NCBI GenBank assembly: GCA_902801515.1 | Contig: CADCII010000018.1 | Location: forward strand, 18,319-82,318 | Length of the DNA: 64,000 bases | Source of the DNA: an uncultured Lachnospiraceae bacterium | GTDB taxonomy: Bacteria; Bacillota; Clostridia; Lachnospirales; Lachnospiraceae | Direction: 5' to 3' | Shown: positions 7,553-18,400 of the stretch, piece by piece | Numbering within the stretch: the first letter of the stretch is position 1 | Layout: every line of letters starts with the position of its first letter | Position numbers and translations under genes: made by a program | The notes under the pieces: generated by a model | Databases searched by the model: none | What the model saw: only the letters and a program-made list of their open reading frames with translations | Told to the model about the DNA's origin: nothing

Positions 7553-8485
7553 TTATTCTTCCGGTTCACTGTCCTCCAGTTTCCCGAGGAAGTCCCTGAC
7601 AATCTTCGTATACGCCTCTTCTCCAAGGACCGCCCTGGAATGTGCATGCGTCGCACCGTCCACCAGGTGCAGCTCACAATATCCCGAGGTTGCCTTCGAC
7701 AGCATCTCGCTGTTCGCCGGGTCGATGAACTTATCCTCTTTCCCGTGTATCAGGCAGATGGGGACCATATTACCCTTAAGCGCATCTCTTGGTGAAGTGT
7801 CCTTCAGGTCAAAATGATACCGCCTCTTCAGGGTCCGGTTCACTGGTTCCAGCATGAAACCGATGTGCATGTTCCTGTATCCGTCCCGGATCAGCTCATA
7901 CAGATTCGCGAAGCTGCAGTCGGCAACGACGAACCTTACCTTCGGCCGGTATTTCAGGACGATCAGTGAAGTCGCCGAACCCATGGACTCCCCATGCAGT
8001 CCCAGTTCGATATCTTCCCCGTACCTGCTGTAGGTATCTTCGATCACCTTCAGCAGGTCCTGCGCCTCAAAGTTACCGATCGAACATGCGGCTTCTTTAT
8101 TTTCCCCGTGGTCCCTGCAGTCATAGATGATACAGTTGTATCCCAGCTTCTGGTACGTGGGGATGTACTTCACGGTGCCGTAACGGTTCGATGTATAACC
8201 ATGCGTCAGGATCACATATTTCATGCTCTGAGGATCTGTCAGGATCCTCTCGCAGTGAAGCGTATAACCGTCCATTCCCGAAACGGTATAGGATTCACGC
8301 TGTGTCTGGTCAAAATCACCCCACAGACTATTCTTGATCTCCCAGTCTCTCTCCTGGGCCAGCGTCTTCCCCTTCGGTTTCGCAATCTGTCTTGCCAGAT
8401 ACACACTCCCGCCGCCTGCTGCAACCGCAGCTGCTGAGAGTCCGCCCAGAAGCATTGTCTTTGCGGCGTTACTCACTGCATTCAT
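7553..8485 (-). CDS. Alpha/beta hydrolase, membrane-anchored or secreted
   Basis: The 310-residue protein has an N-terminal hydrophobic segment (about 10-28, rich in Ala and Gly) and then an alpha/beta hydrolase core. The oxyanion-side THGYTSNR is near 93, YDCRDHGEN near 118, and the nucleophile elbow GESMG has its Ser near 167. A later HGKEDKFID supplies the acid and ATHAHS the His. This layout is typical of Firmicutes serine hydrolases described as YqkD/FrsA-like; the substrate is unknown. Its ATG is 21 nt past the proB stop, so the two are co-transcribed. A terminator follows. Confidence 0.85.
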   Translation of the reverse strand: MNAVSNAAKTMLLGGLSAAAVAAGGGSVYLARQIAKPKGKTLAQERDWEIKNSLWGDFDQTQRESYTVSGMDGYTLHCERILTDPQSMKYVILTHGYTSNRYGTVKYIPTYQKLGYNCIIYDCRDHGENKEAACSIGNFEAQDLLKVIEDTYSRYGEDIELGLHGESMGSATSLIVLKYRPKVRFVVADCSFANLYELIRDGYRNMHIGFMLEPVNRTLKRRYHFDLKDTSPRDALKGNMVPICLIHGKEDKFIDPANSEMLSKATSGYCELHLVDGATHAHSRAVLGEEAYTKIVRDFLGKLEDSEPEE

Positions 8486-8506
8486 CTGTCATATCCTCTC
8501 TGTCTC

Positions 8507-9310
8507 TCACAGTATTTTTTTACCTGCAAATAAAGTCCCTGTCGGCACTCCATGTACGATGTCATGCAGTGCTTCCGGCCTCTTACCGTTGCAGATCGTC
8601 ACATCGATCCCCTGGCGGGTTGCAAGTTCGGCTGCCTGCAGTTTCGTCTTCATGCCCCCGGTCCCGCGCCTGGATCCTGCACCGCCTGCAAGTTCGTACA
8701 GGGATTCGTCGATCTGGTCGATGCGGCGGATCAGTTTCGCCTGCGGGTTGAATCTCGGGTCAGCTTCATAGAGCCCGTCGATATCTGAGAAGATAACAAG
8801 TTTCTCTGCCCTCACGAGAACCGCAACGACCGCAGACAGCATGTCGTTGTCGCCGAACAGGCGGTCCTTGGATTCGATCTCCGTGTAACTGACAGAGTCG
8901 TTTTCATTTACAATCGGAATGATCCCGTTCTCAAGAAGCGCCTCAAAGGTGTTCGTCAGATTCTCCTTCTTCTCTTCCTGTTCGATGTCCGACGCATTCA
9001 GCAGAATCTGGGCGATCGTATGGCCGTACTCACTGAAGAACTTGTCATACAGGAACATGTTCTGACACTGTCCGACCGCGGCCGCCGCCTGCTTCATACG
9101 CATCGACTCCGGCTTCGTTTTCAGTCCCATCTTGCTCGTTCCCACAGCGATCGCACCGGAAGAAACGAGGATGACCTGATAACCCATATTGGCTACATCG
9201 CTGAGTACGAGCGCAAGCTTATCGAACGAGCGCAGGTTAGTGTTGCCGATATCATTGGTCAGGCTGGATGTGCCGACCTTAACTACAATTCTGTTCTGTA
9301 CCAGAGACAT
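8507..9310 (-). CDS. proB: Glutamate 5-kinase, short form without PUA domain
   Basis: This 267-residue amino-acid kinase phosphorylates glutamate in the first step of proline synthesis. VVKVGTSSL (residue 9 on) is the phosphate-binding start, VSSGAIAVGT follows near 50, NENDSVS near 135 and FSDIDGLY near 175. A glycine-rich GGAGSRRGTGGMKTKL closes the active site. It ends after the kinase domain, with no C-terminal PUA domain, a form common in Clostridia. No proA is adjacent. A perfect TATAAT lies 30 nt upstream of the ATG (9341-9346 on the minus strand) with a poor -35, and AGAGGA acts as the ribosome binding site. Confidence 0.93.
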   Translation of the reverse strand: MSLVQNRIVVKVGTSSLTNDIGNTNLRSFDKLALVLSDVANMGYQVILVSSGAIAVGTSKMGLKTKPESMRMKQAAAAVGQCQNMFLYDKFFSEYGHTIAQILLNASDIEQEEKKENLTNTFEALLENGIIPIVNENDSVSYTEIESKDRLFGDNDMLSAVVAVLVRAEKLVIFSDIDGLYEADPRFNPQAKLIRRIDQIDESLYELAGGAGSRRGTGGMKTKLQAAELATRQGIDVTICNGKRPEALHDIVHGVPTGTLFAGKKIL

Positions 9311-9340
9311 GGTGTATGGTCCTCTCTATAAAAATCTCGA

Positions 9341-9346
9341 ATTATA
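9341..9346 (-). promoter_or_regulatory. Candidate -10 box of proB
   Basis: TATAAT on the minus strand, 30 nt before the proB ATG. No good -35 stands 16-18 nt upstream, so confidence is limited. Confidence 0.35.
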
Positions 9347-9420
9347 TGCACTGCGCAGAGATGACACTCTGCCGCGGCACATGCTTTGTACATTTTATCT
9401 GATTGGTCCAAGGAGTGCAA

Positions 9421-9447
9421 CAGCCCCGGAGTATATCTCCGGGGCTG
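9421..9447 (-). terminator. Terminator hairpin after the giant secreted protein gene
   Basis: CAGCCCCGGAG (9421-9431) and CTCCGGGGCTG (9437-9447) form a perfect 11-bp GC-rich stem with a 5-nt loop, 47 nt beyond the stop of the giant gene. The tract after it is only weakly T-rich, so termination may be partial. Confidence 0.6.
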
Positions 9448-9494
9448 CGATCATAACGCACGAAACTGTTTTGCTTATTGCTGCTTACTGCTGC

Positions 9495-12400
9495 TTATTT
9501 AATCTTGATCTTGAAGGTCTTCTTCTTGCCACTTCCGTCAGTTGCCATCGCAGTGATCGTTACCTTCTTGCCCTTTCCTGCTGCCTTTGTGGTGACCTTG
9601 CCATTTGCCGCAACGGTTGCCCAGGCAGTGTTGGAAGATGTCCACTGAAGTTTCTTGTTGGCCTTGCCCTTTGTGGTCGTAACTTTTGCCTTCAGTTTTA
9701 CAGACTTCCCGGCTTTGGCAGTCTTCTTGCCGCTGATCTTGATCTTCTTGACAGCAATTGCCGTTATGACAACGCTCTTTCCGCCTGCCTTCTTATTAAC
9801 GCTTACCAGCCCTGTCGCACTGACTGTTGCTACACTGGTATTGCTGGACGTCCATCTCAGCGGATAGTTCTTCACGTTGCCCGGAAGAATCTGAGCCGCA
9901 ATCTGCACTTTCTTCCCGGCCGCAATCTGCCCGGATATAGCACTGAGCCGGATTGTCGCCCGCAGTTTCTTCCCGTTAGAACGTGTCTCAGATTTTCCGC
10001 ATCCGCTGCAGGTCCGTTTCTGCTGCTCCGCCTTGAAAATTGTGGCTTTGGAAACAGTTTTCCATTCACTCCAGGTATGTTCGTGGACTGTACTGACATC
10101 CTTATCCGCAAGAGCAGTCCCTTCTGTCATACTCTTCCATTGCTCATTAGTACCTGCAAAGCTGAAGGAGGCTTCACTTACTGTTTTATCATCAAATGCT
10201 GTCGGAGAGATCTCTTCCAGGCTCTTAGGAAGTGAGACGTCCTCTACATTGTCCAGACCTGCAAACGCATTGCTGCCGATCTTCGTGACGCCTTCGGCAA
10301 CCACGATCTTTGTGACTCCAAGTGCCTTAGCTGCTTCGATCCATGGAGCAGGATCTTCATCAGTATACTCATCCTTCGTCGCTCCAGTTGCTGCTCCGTC
10401 TGCCACACTGATCGTAAGGGTACCGTCATCGGAGATGCTCCACGCCAGATTCTCGTCCGCAGTATCACTGGCAGACTTCTTCGGTACATCTGTTTCAGTC
10501 CTAGTCTGCTGCTCAAACGCCTGATTCGTGAAATCTGCGGATGTGTAAGTCGTCTTACCCATCTGTGTATAGGTTGCCGGAGTTGTCACCTCTCCTGTTA
10601 CGTCAACCGTTTCAGTCTCCTTATGGTCTGAATTATTCGCGCAGATCCTTGTCGCAGTCACTGTGCTGTTGTCTTCCGCCCAGGTATAGGTAACTTCTCC
10701 CCAGGCATGGCCAAGCGCAGATACATCTTCAAGCGTCTTCGTCTGTACCTGGAACGCAGGATTCGTAAACGCCTTGGACGTATATGTCGTTTTGCCTATT
10801 GTGTCGCAGGTTGCAGGGATTGTGACCTCTGATGTCACCTTTGCTGTTTCCGTTTCATCATGTTCATGAGCTTTGTCATTCGCGCAGACCCTTGTGGCAG
10901 TCACTGTGCTGTTATCTTTCGCCCAGGTATAGGTAACTTCTCCCCAGTTATGGCCTAATTTGGGGATATTCTTGTCTCGCTTTCTGCCGCAGCGTGAACA
11001 GGTACTGATGCTCCATCCTGCTTTATCACAGGTAGCCGGTCTTTCCGGATCAGGTTCAAATTTGCTCCATTCATGTCCAAGTTTACTGATCGTCTCTGTC
11101 CAGGTCTCACTCAGCGGTTTTCCATCATCCGGTTCGTAAGCTGCTGTATAAGTAATTTCTCCGTCAGCAGTGCATGTAGGCTCGGCAGTCGTTTCAATAG
11201 TTACCGCAGCCTCTTCACGGATCTCTTCATCACAGTTATCACAATACCGGACTGCGTCAGCAGAGTTATCTTCATAATCCACCTCGATGGTCCAGTCATT
11301 CCAGCTGTGACCCTGGGCAGGGATTACTTCTCTGCCGCTTAGAATCTCTCCGCAGACCTCACAGACTGTCCCGGCCGTATATCCGGGTTCTGTACAGGTG
11401 GGTTCTTCCGCGTCCATGTTTTCAGGAGTGTGTCCTGTCGCTGCGAGTACATACACCTTACTGTTTTCAAAGGTCTGCTCTTCATATTCAACCAATGCAG
11501 TGTATGTCACAGAACCTGCTTTCTTACAGGTTGGCTCTGTACGTTCTGTTTCCCGTATCTCTATGTCTTCTTCATTAATCGTATCATTAATGTCCAGGCA
11601 CTTTGCACAGGTTATCTCTGCAGTACACGACGGATCGTCCCCATCGTCATTCCATGTGAATTCTGCCTGGTATACATGGTTTACCACCACCTCATACTCA
11701 AGACAGCCATCATCATACCCGCTGATCCCGTATTCTACTGTAACCCTGTAGATCTCTGCCTGTGTATATGCCAGGGTAAAGAGATTATCGAATTCTGTGC
11801 TTCCGGACAACAGGGGGGAGTCATCTCCCTGACAGTAAATCTCCACATTACAGGAGACACCATCGGGAATGTCTGTGAACTTAACGTTCAGATCTTCTCC
11901 TTCATCCAGGGTTTCCGGAACAATTACTGTAGGTTCAGGTGCGGGTCCCAGAGATTTGATCCGTAATGTCACTTCATCATTACAGTTCTCACTGCCGTCA
12001 AAGAATGTCGCCTCCACATAGAAGGTCACATCATTCCTCACCTCATCAGCTATCCAGCTGTAGGCTATATGCTCCACATCTACATCCGGATCGGAAGCAT
12101 ACCAGGTTTCCAGTGTTTCATCCTCTTCCCCGTCGGAACCGGCTTTCTTCAGCACTACACTGTCAGCAAACGGAGCTGTGATGGTTAATTCGATCGCATC
12201 TCCATATGTATACCTGCTCTTTTGTGTGCTCAGGGTCACAGAGGGTTCCTCAACTATCTGGAAGATCCTGTGTACGCTGTTGTTTTCGAACCCTTCCGCA
12301 GCAAAATCGACATTCAGTTCATAGGTACCTGCATCCAGAACACCTGCAGGAATTGTAAGCGTCAGGTCGCCATAAGGTCTGCCCCCATCACTCTGACCAC

Positions 12401-15400
12401 TGAATGCAATTGCATCCCCTTCCAGGAAGATCTTTCCATCATTATTATCAGTCCGGTTATCTCCATACTGGTAGTCCAGTACATTATGCCAGTATCCCCC
12501 CTGATCAGTGCTGATACTGAGATGGTACCAGGCCTCTCCGGGATCTTCGACAGTAATCACCGTATCCTCTCTGACCAGATTATAACCCGGGACGGTTACA
12601 TCTCTGGGCTCGGCTGGCCCGGCTGATGTGACCGTCACATCTATCTGGTTTGTACTGACCCATTCCTCGCTGTCATCCAGAAGAGCCATTGCAAATACCG
12701 TCTTCTGTCCGGGATCACCATATCCCTGCCATGCAAAGAATCTGCCGTCCTCGTAATATCTCTCATCTTCCCGGACAATAGCATCACCATTTTCCCGATA
12801 GCCATAACCATCGAAAAACTTTACAGCAGTCAGTGTATGCCCTTCCCCGGGACTGACGATAAATCTGACCTGTTTATTTGGAACGATCGAGACTGTTCCA
12901 TTAGCCAGGAGAGACTCACCATATTCATCCACTGCACTCAATGAAACCGTATCCGCCGCTTCGTTCACCACCGGAATATTAAGGTCTATATGAAGGTGTT
13001 CGTAGCCGAGACCTCCTGCCCAGAGATCGAGATGGATCACATCTCCCACCTGGATGGTGTAGTTCTTTGTCTCCTCACCGTCTTCGTATTCCACTGTGCC
13101 GGTCGTAAAGGATATTTCCGCATCTCCCTCTGTATTGTCACTGCGTTTTATATGATATTCTGCTCCTCCTTCAGATGATGGCTGAACGCTGATATCATAT
13201 CCAAGATACTGAACTCCATCGCCCTCCGGCCAGGGCACGGTGAAGGAAACTTCCTGGCCAGCCGGTACAGAGAACGGTATCTGACTGGTATCAAGTGCAA
13301 CATGCCCATCCGCTAATACAGTGATCTTTACCGGATCACTTGAAACCCAGTCTCCGTCGTCCTCATACTGTGCATAAGCAATCACTTCATACGTTCCGGG
13401 GTTATCCCAGGATATAAAGTCGCCGCTCCAGTTGTCTCCTGTATCATCCCACTGATATTCCCCGTCGCCGTCTTGCAGATCATGGCGCCAGCCATCCTGG
13501 GCAATGCCGATTCTCTTTGCTCCTGGCGCAAGGACACTAATGGTCAGATTCTCATGAGTCATCAGTTCGGTGCTATCAACAATCACCCTGATATCATCGT
13601 CCTCCGGCTCAGTCACGGTCAGCCTGATGTTGCTGTCCGACTCTGTCCACTGCCATCCGGGAGCATTGTTACCCGCACGTCCGAATACCACATACTCGCC
13701 CGCCGGCAGATTTACAGTGAGCATCGTCACCGTAGTGCCGCTGCAGCTGCAGCGTGGATTAAAGCTCCTCCATTCCTCATCATCGCTGAATGCATCCGCC
13801 CAGTAGTTATCAGCATATTCTGACTCAGTAAAGAAGAGTGTCACAGGATCACCGCGCTGTACTGTGATCTCATGGTCCATCCGGGTAAAATCAAAGTCAT
13901 ATGTTCCGGTCTTGCCTGTAGCCTTCGCGTGAATCGTAATCGCATTCGTCGTAAACCATTCTTCACTTCCTTCCAGGAGTACCTCTGCGAATACTCTCCG
14001 CGTCTCCGATTCCCCGTACCTCTGGATGGAGAAGAAGTGATCATTCTCATCAAAGCAATAATCATACTCATCCAGATCAGGCTGCATGGCCTTGCCTTCT
14101 TCCCAATATCCATAACCATCGAAGAATCTCACGGCAGCAAGCTTCTGATCTTCCGCTGCAGGTCTGACCCGGAATACGATATTCTGATTGACCAGAACAT
14201 CATATGCACCTTCTTCCCCTTCAGTCGGCGTAAATCCTCCTTCCTCTTCATCCAGGACCAGAACAGCTCCTTCACCGGTCTGGGGAGTCACAGGAATCGT
14301 CTGACCGTCTTCAGCTCTCCCGTACCCAATCGCCCAGGCCTGGAAGTCTATCCGGATCTGATGCCCCGCTGTAAGATTCTCTGCCGGGATCGTAATCACT
14401 TTGTCTTCTGTAAGATCAAACCATTCATCGATTTCATCGCGCCGCCAGCCATCATCCTCTTCATCTTCCGGATCCACCCGGTAATCTTCATGCAGCTGGA
14501 TATTCATTGCTGCCGCATTCTCAGGGAGCTTCACTGTCACACTGACATCTCCTGATCCGGCAGTAATATTGGCCGGCAGAGTGGATCTGTCAAACTCCAG
14601 AATACCTTTGCAGGTTACAGTGACCTTTTGAATATCACTGTAACTCCATTCGCCGTCTTCCTCAAACTGGGCACATCCCTGGAGCGTGTGTTCTCCTGCT
14701 TCCCAGGCGTCCTCCCACCATATATCTTCATAACTCGTCCAGCAGTCACCGTCTCCCCAGCAGTAATTCCCGTCTTCATCAAGGTGCCAGGGCTCTCCGT
14801 CCAGCAGGAATCCGACACGAAGCGCACCGGGAGCATATACCCCTGTATGCAGGCGCTGACTGAGTGCCACGGTATCTTCCTGCGTCAGAAGAATGACATC
14901 ACCTTCTGAAACATCTTCCATCGGTTTCACAGTCAGTTTTACTGCTGATGAATCTCTGCCTTCATACCCGTCTGCACTGGCACGACCACGGATCCAGTAT
15001 TCACCCTCACCCATGCCAAGAGTGTTGATCACAGCAATACGGTTTTCCTCATCCTCCCAGTACCAATCGTAGTCATCGTGGATCCAGTAGTCCTCTGCGT
15101 ATTCTGCCGGTGTGAAGGTAACCTTTACTTTATCACCACGGTTCACTTCCTGCTGATCCAGGCTGATCGTAAATGAGCCGACATCGCCTTTCTTCACAGT
15201 ACGGATCTTCAGAGTATCGGTATAGACCCATGTGCGGGGATCTCCTTCTCCTTCATAGTCTTCCGGCCACGAATCAAATGTCACCATGGCAAAGACAGAG
15301 TATATCCCCTCTTCCCAATAAGACGGTCCTGCGTGGAATACACCATCCTCATCCGGATCTTCATCGTCCCAGAAATCGTAGCCGCCGAAGAAACGAACTG

Positions 15401-18400
15401 TCTGGATCTCATGGCCTTCAGACGCGGTAACTGTCAGATCTACATTCTGGTTAACCAGGGCGTTGATAACCCCATCTTCACCGACCATCGATTCGTCTTC
15501 CACGGAAATGAAAACATCTTCATCCGCTTCCTTAACTACCGGAATCTTCCAGTTGCGGTCTAAACCTTCACGCCCATATGCACCAGCCTGCACATTTATG
15601 TTGATCGAATCACCTGCATGTATTCCCCTGTCAGAGAGTTCATCCCAGCTCAGGAAAACCGGGATGCCGGTCTGCTGTTCATCCTCGTAATCAAATTCTC
15701 TGCTGAAGAGGTTGTCCTCATCGTCCCAATCATCCACGTTGACAAAGACATGACCGCGCTGTGCATTTTCCGGTTTGGTGATCGTAAAGTTCAGGTCCCT
15801 GCCGGCTGTCAGAGATGCAGGGAGTACAGGCTCCGCAAGAGTAATCGGATTCAGTGTACTGTCTGCCGCCACCGTCAGTGTGATGGTTTCAGAGTCTCTG
15901 TAATAATACTGGTACATCGGACGGGGATTCCCGTCATCGTCGAGGAGAAGATTGTCATCTTCATCCCTCTCATAGCAGATTTCACCATTCTCATCGGTTT
16001 CGCACAGAAGTTCACCGTTGTCATCCAGAACAGGGTACCAGGCCCTTGCCATCAGGTAATAAGTTCCTGCTCTGCCATACCCTTGACGATCCTGGATATA
16101 GTCTCTTCCCCAACTGTTCGTTCTCCAGCCCTCATCCGGCCAGTCATAATACACCTCTATCCATTCTGCACCGGGAGCGTAAGCTGAAATATTGACCTGC
16201 TCTTCCGTAACGATCTCAGTCTTATCTGTCTGCAGCAGTATCCCGCTCGCAGGAAGATCTTCTTCAGGATAGTCTTCAACAATCAATTTCAGTGCCGGTC
16301 TTCCGCGATCATCAGTGCAGTATCCCAGCCGTCCTTCTGCCGCTGCTTCCGCACTGATCAGATATTCTCCTGCAGGAAGTCCGACGGTGTGCAGAACAGC
16401 AGTACGTTTTCCATCCGTCCAGTCTCCTGCCCAGTCCCAGGACCAGTCATAATCCCATTCCTCTTCTCCGTCATGCCACAGATTGGGCCAGTACTCCTCC
16501 GCATACTCCGCTTCTGTGAATGTCACAGTCACGTCTTCTCCGCGGATAACTGTATCCGGTTCCATGGTAATCTTGAAGGGACCTACCTCACCAAACTGCT
16601 GAGCCGTGATCTGGATTACATTTGATGTAATCCAATCTTCACTGTCTTCCAGGAGAACCTGCGCATAGAACCGGTAGGTACCAGGCCGGCGGTAACCGCC
16701 GCTCGTGTCATGCATGATCCGATTCCCGTTCTCATACCATGAGTCATACCAGTTATCCGGGCCAAATTCATCTCTCTCATACCACCAGTGATCCCCTGCG
16801 TCAACACGAATCGCCTGGATCGGCTTCTCCGCAGTCAGAGTTACATCGAATCCCTTATTGACCGGAATCGTCAGTTCCTTATCTTCATCTGAGTCTTCAT
16901 CGAATTCTTTAACGGTCAGGCATACCTGGTCACTCGGCTCCGCCAGCAGCACAGGGATATGTTCCTCCCGGATATATTTTTCATTGTAGCCGCGTGCGTG
17001 AAGCCATATCTCCACGTTAATGAACTGACCTTCCCATGTATCGAATGTGAAGGTGTGGTCTTCAGTATAGTCTCTCCAGTCTTCACAAATTGAATCCCAG
17101 CCATGATCTGTCTCTTCGGAGATCTTGACATTCATCCACTCAACCTGCTCATCCGGGAACGGGATTGTCAGTTCATAGCCTTCCTGCTCAGGGAAGAATG
17201 CCGGGATGCCCGGATCATAATCCACCGTCAGGTCCCCGTTTTCAGCATATACGGTAAATTCATGTACCGCACGGGCAATCTCTTCGGGTTCTTCATCTTC
17301 CACATTCTGGTATACAGTTGCTGTCAGCACATAATCACCGCTCTGGGAGATTGAATATCCATCATCCCGGAAATCCGTGCCTTGTCTGTTGTCGTACCAG
17401 TCTTCATCCCAGTATTCATTTTCATAATCTGTCTTCTCATAGATACGAACCTCCATAAACAGACGGTTCTCGTCCAGATCATCCTGGTTGTCAAAATATG
17501 CCGCGATTCGCAGCGGCTCAGAAACCTGATAAGTGTCCTTCATGGAGATTATGACGTCGCTGATACTGTCTCTCTGACCAACGTAGATATCAGCAGCATT
17601 TTCTGCATCTTTCCGGGGGGCACCGACTTTTATCGCATAGACGCGGACCTGGTATTCATGATCAGCTTCGATCTGTGCAACCGGAAATGAAATGAATGTC
17701 TTGCCATCCGCATTTGCTTCCACCCAGTGCGAATCTGCCCGACCGTATTCTGAATCAATATAGGCGCAGTAAAAGTCAACTCCGCTGACAGGATCCACCT
17801 CCAGGGTTACAAGACCATCCCTTGGAACCACAATATTCCCCTGATCGTCAGCCTCATTGGTCACCCGGAAAGTGATGCTGTCTTCGATCCTGCTGTCTGT
17901 CAATACTTTGAAGGAGAGAGAACGGTAACCCATGAGAACATCATCACTGTCATATGCCTGGACATAGACAACGTACTCCTCGACCTCCTCCTCATCCGGA
18001 TTCCAGCCAAACTGGGTATAGCCTTCATCATCCAGCCAGTATTGCTCTGAGCGCCTCCCATCGAAGAACCTGACATAATCAGCTCCGGGAGCCTCTACCT
18101 TGAACTCGATGTGTCCATACAGCATAGCTGTCAGTTCATTTTCATCATCAGGTTCCAGACCTTCTGCCCAGAAACTGATATCATCGCTCTGCTCCGGTGC
18201 TTCGATTGTCTTTTTCACATGCTCAGACTCGGCCGGTGCAAAGCCCGGGACCCAGGATTCCACCCAGAACTCATACTCACCATAGGCGGAGGTCCAGTCC
18301 ATATCATAGTCATCGAACACCTCGCAGGAAGTCTCATTTCCCCCGATCTGTTTTGGTATCGAAAGTCCGTTCGGGAATTTCCACCAGAGCAGATAGTATG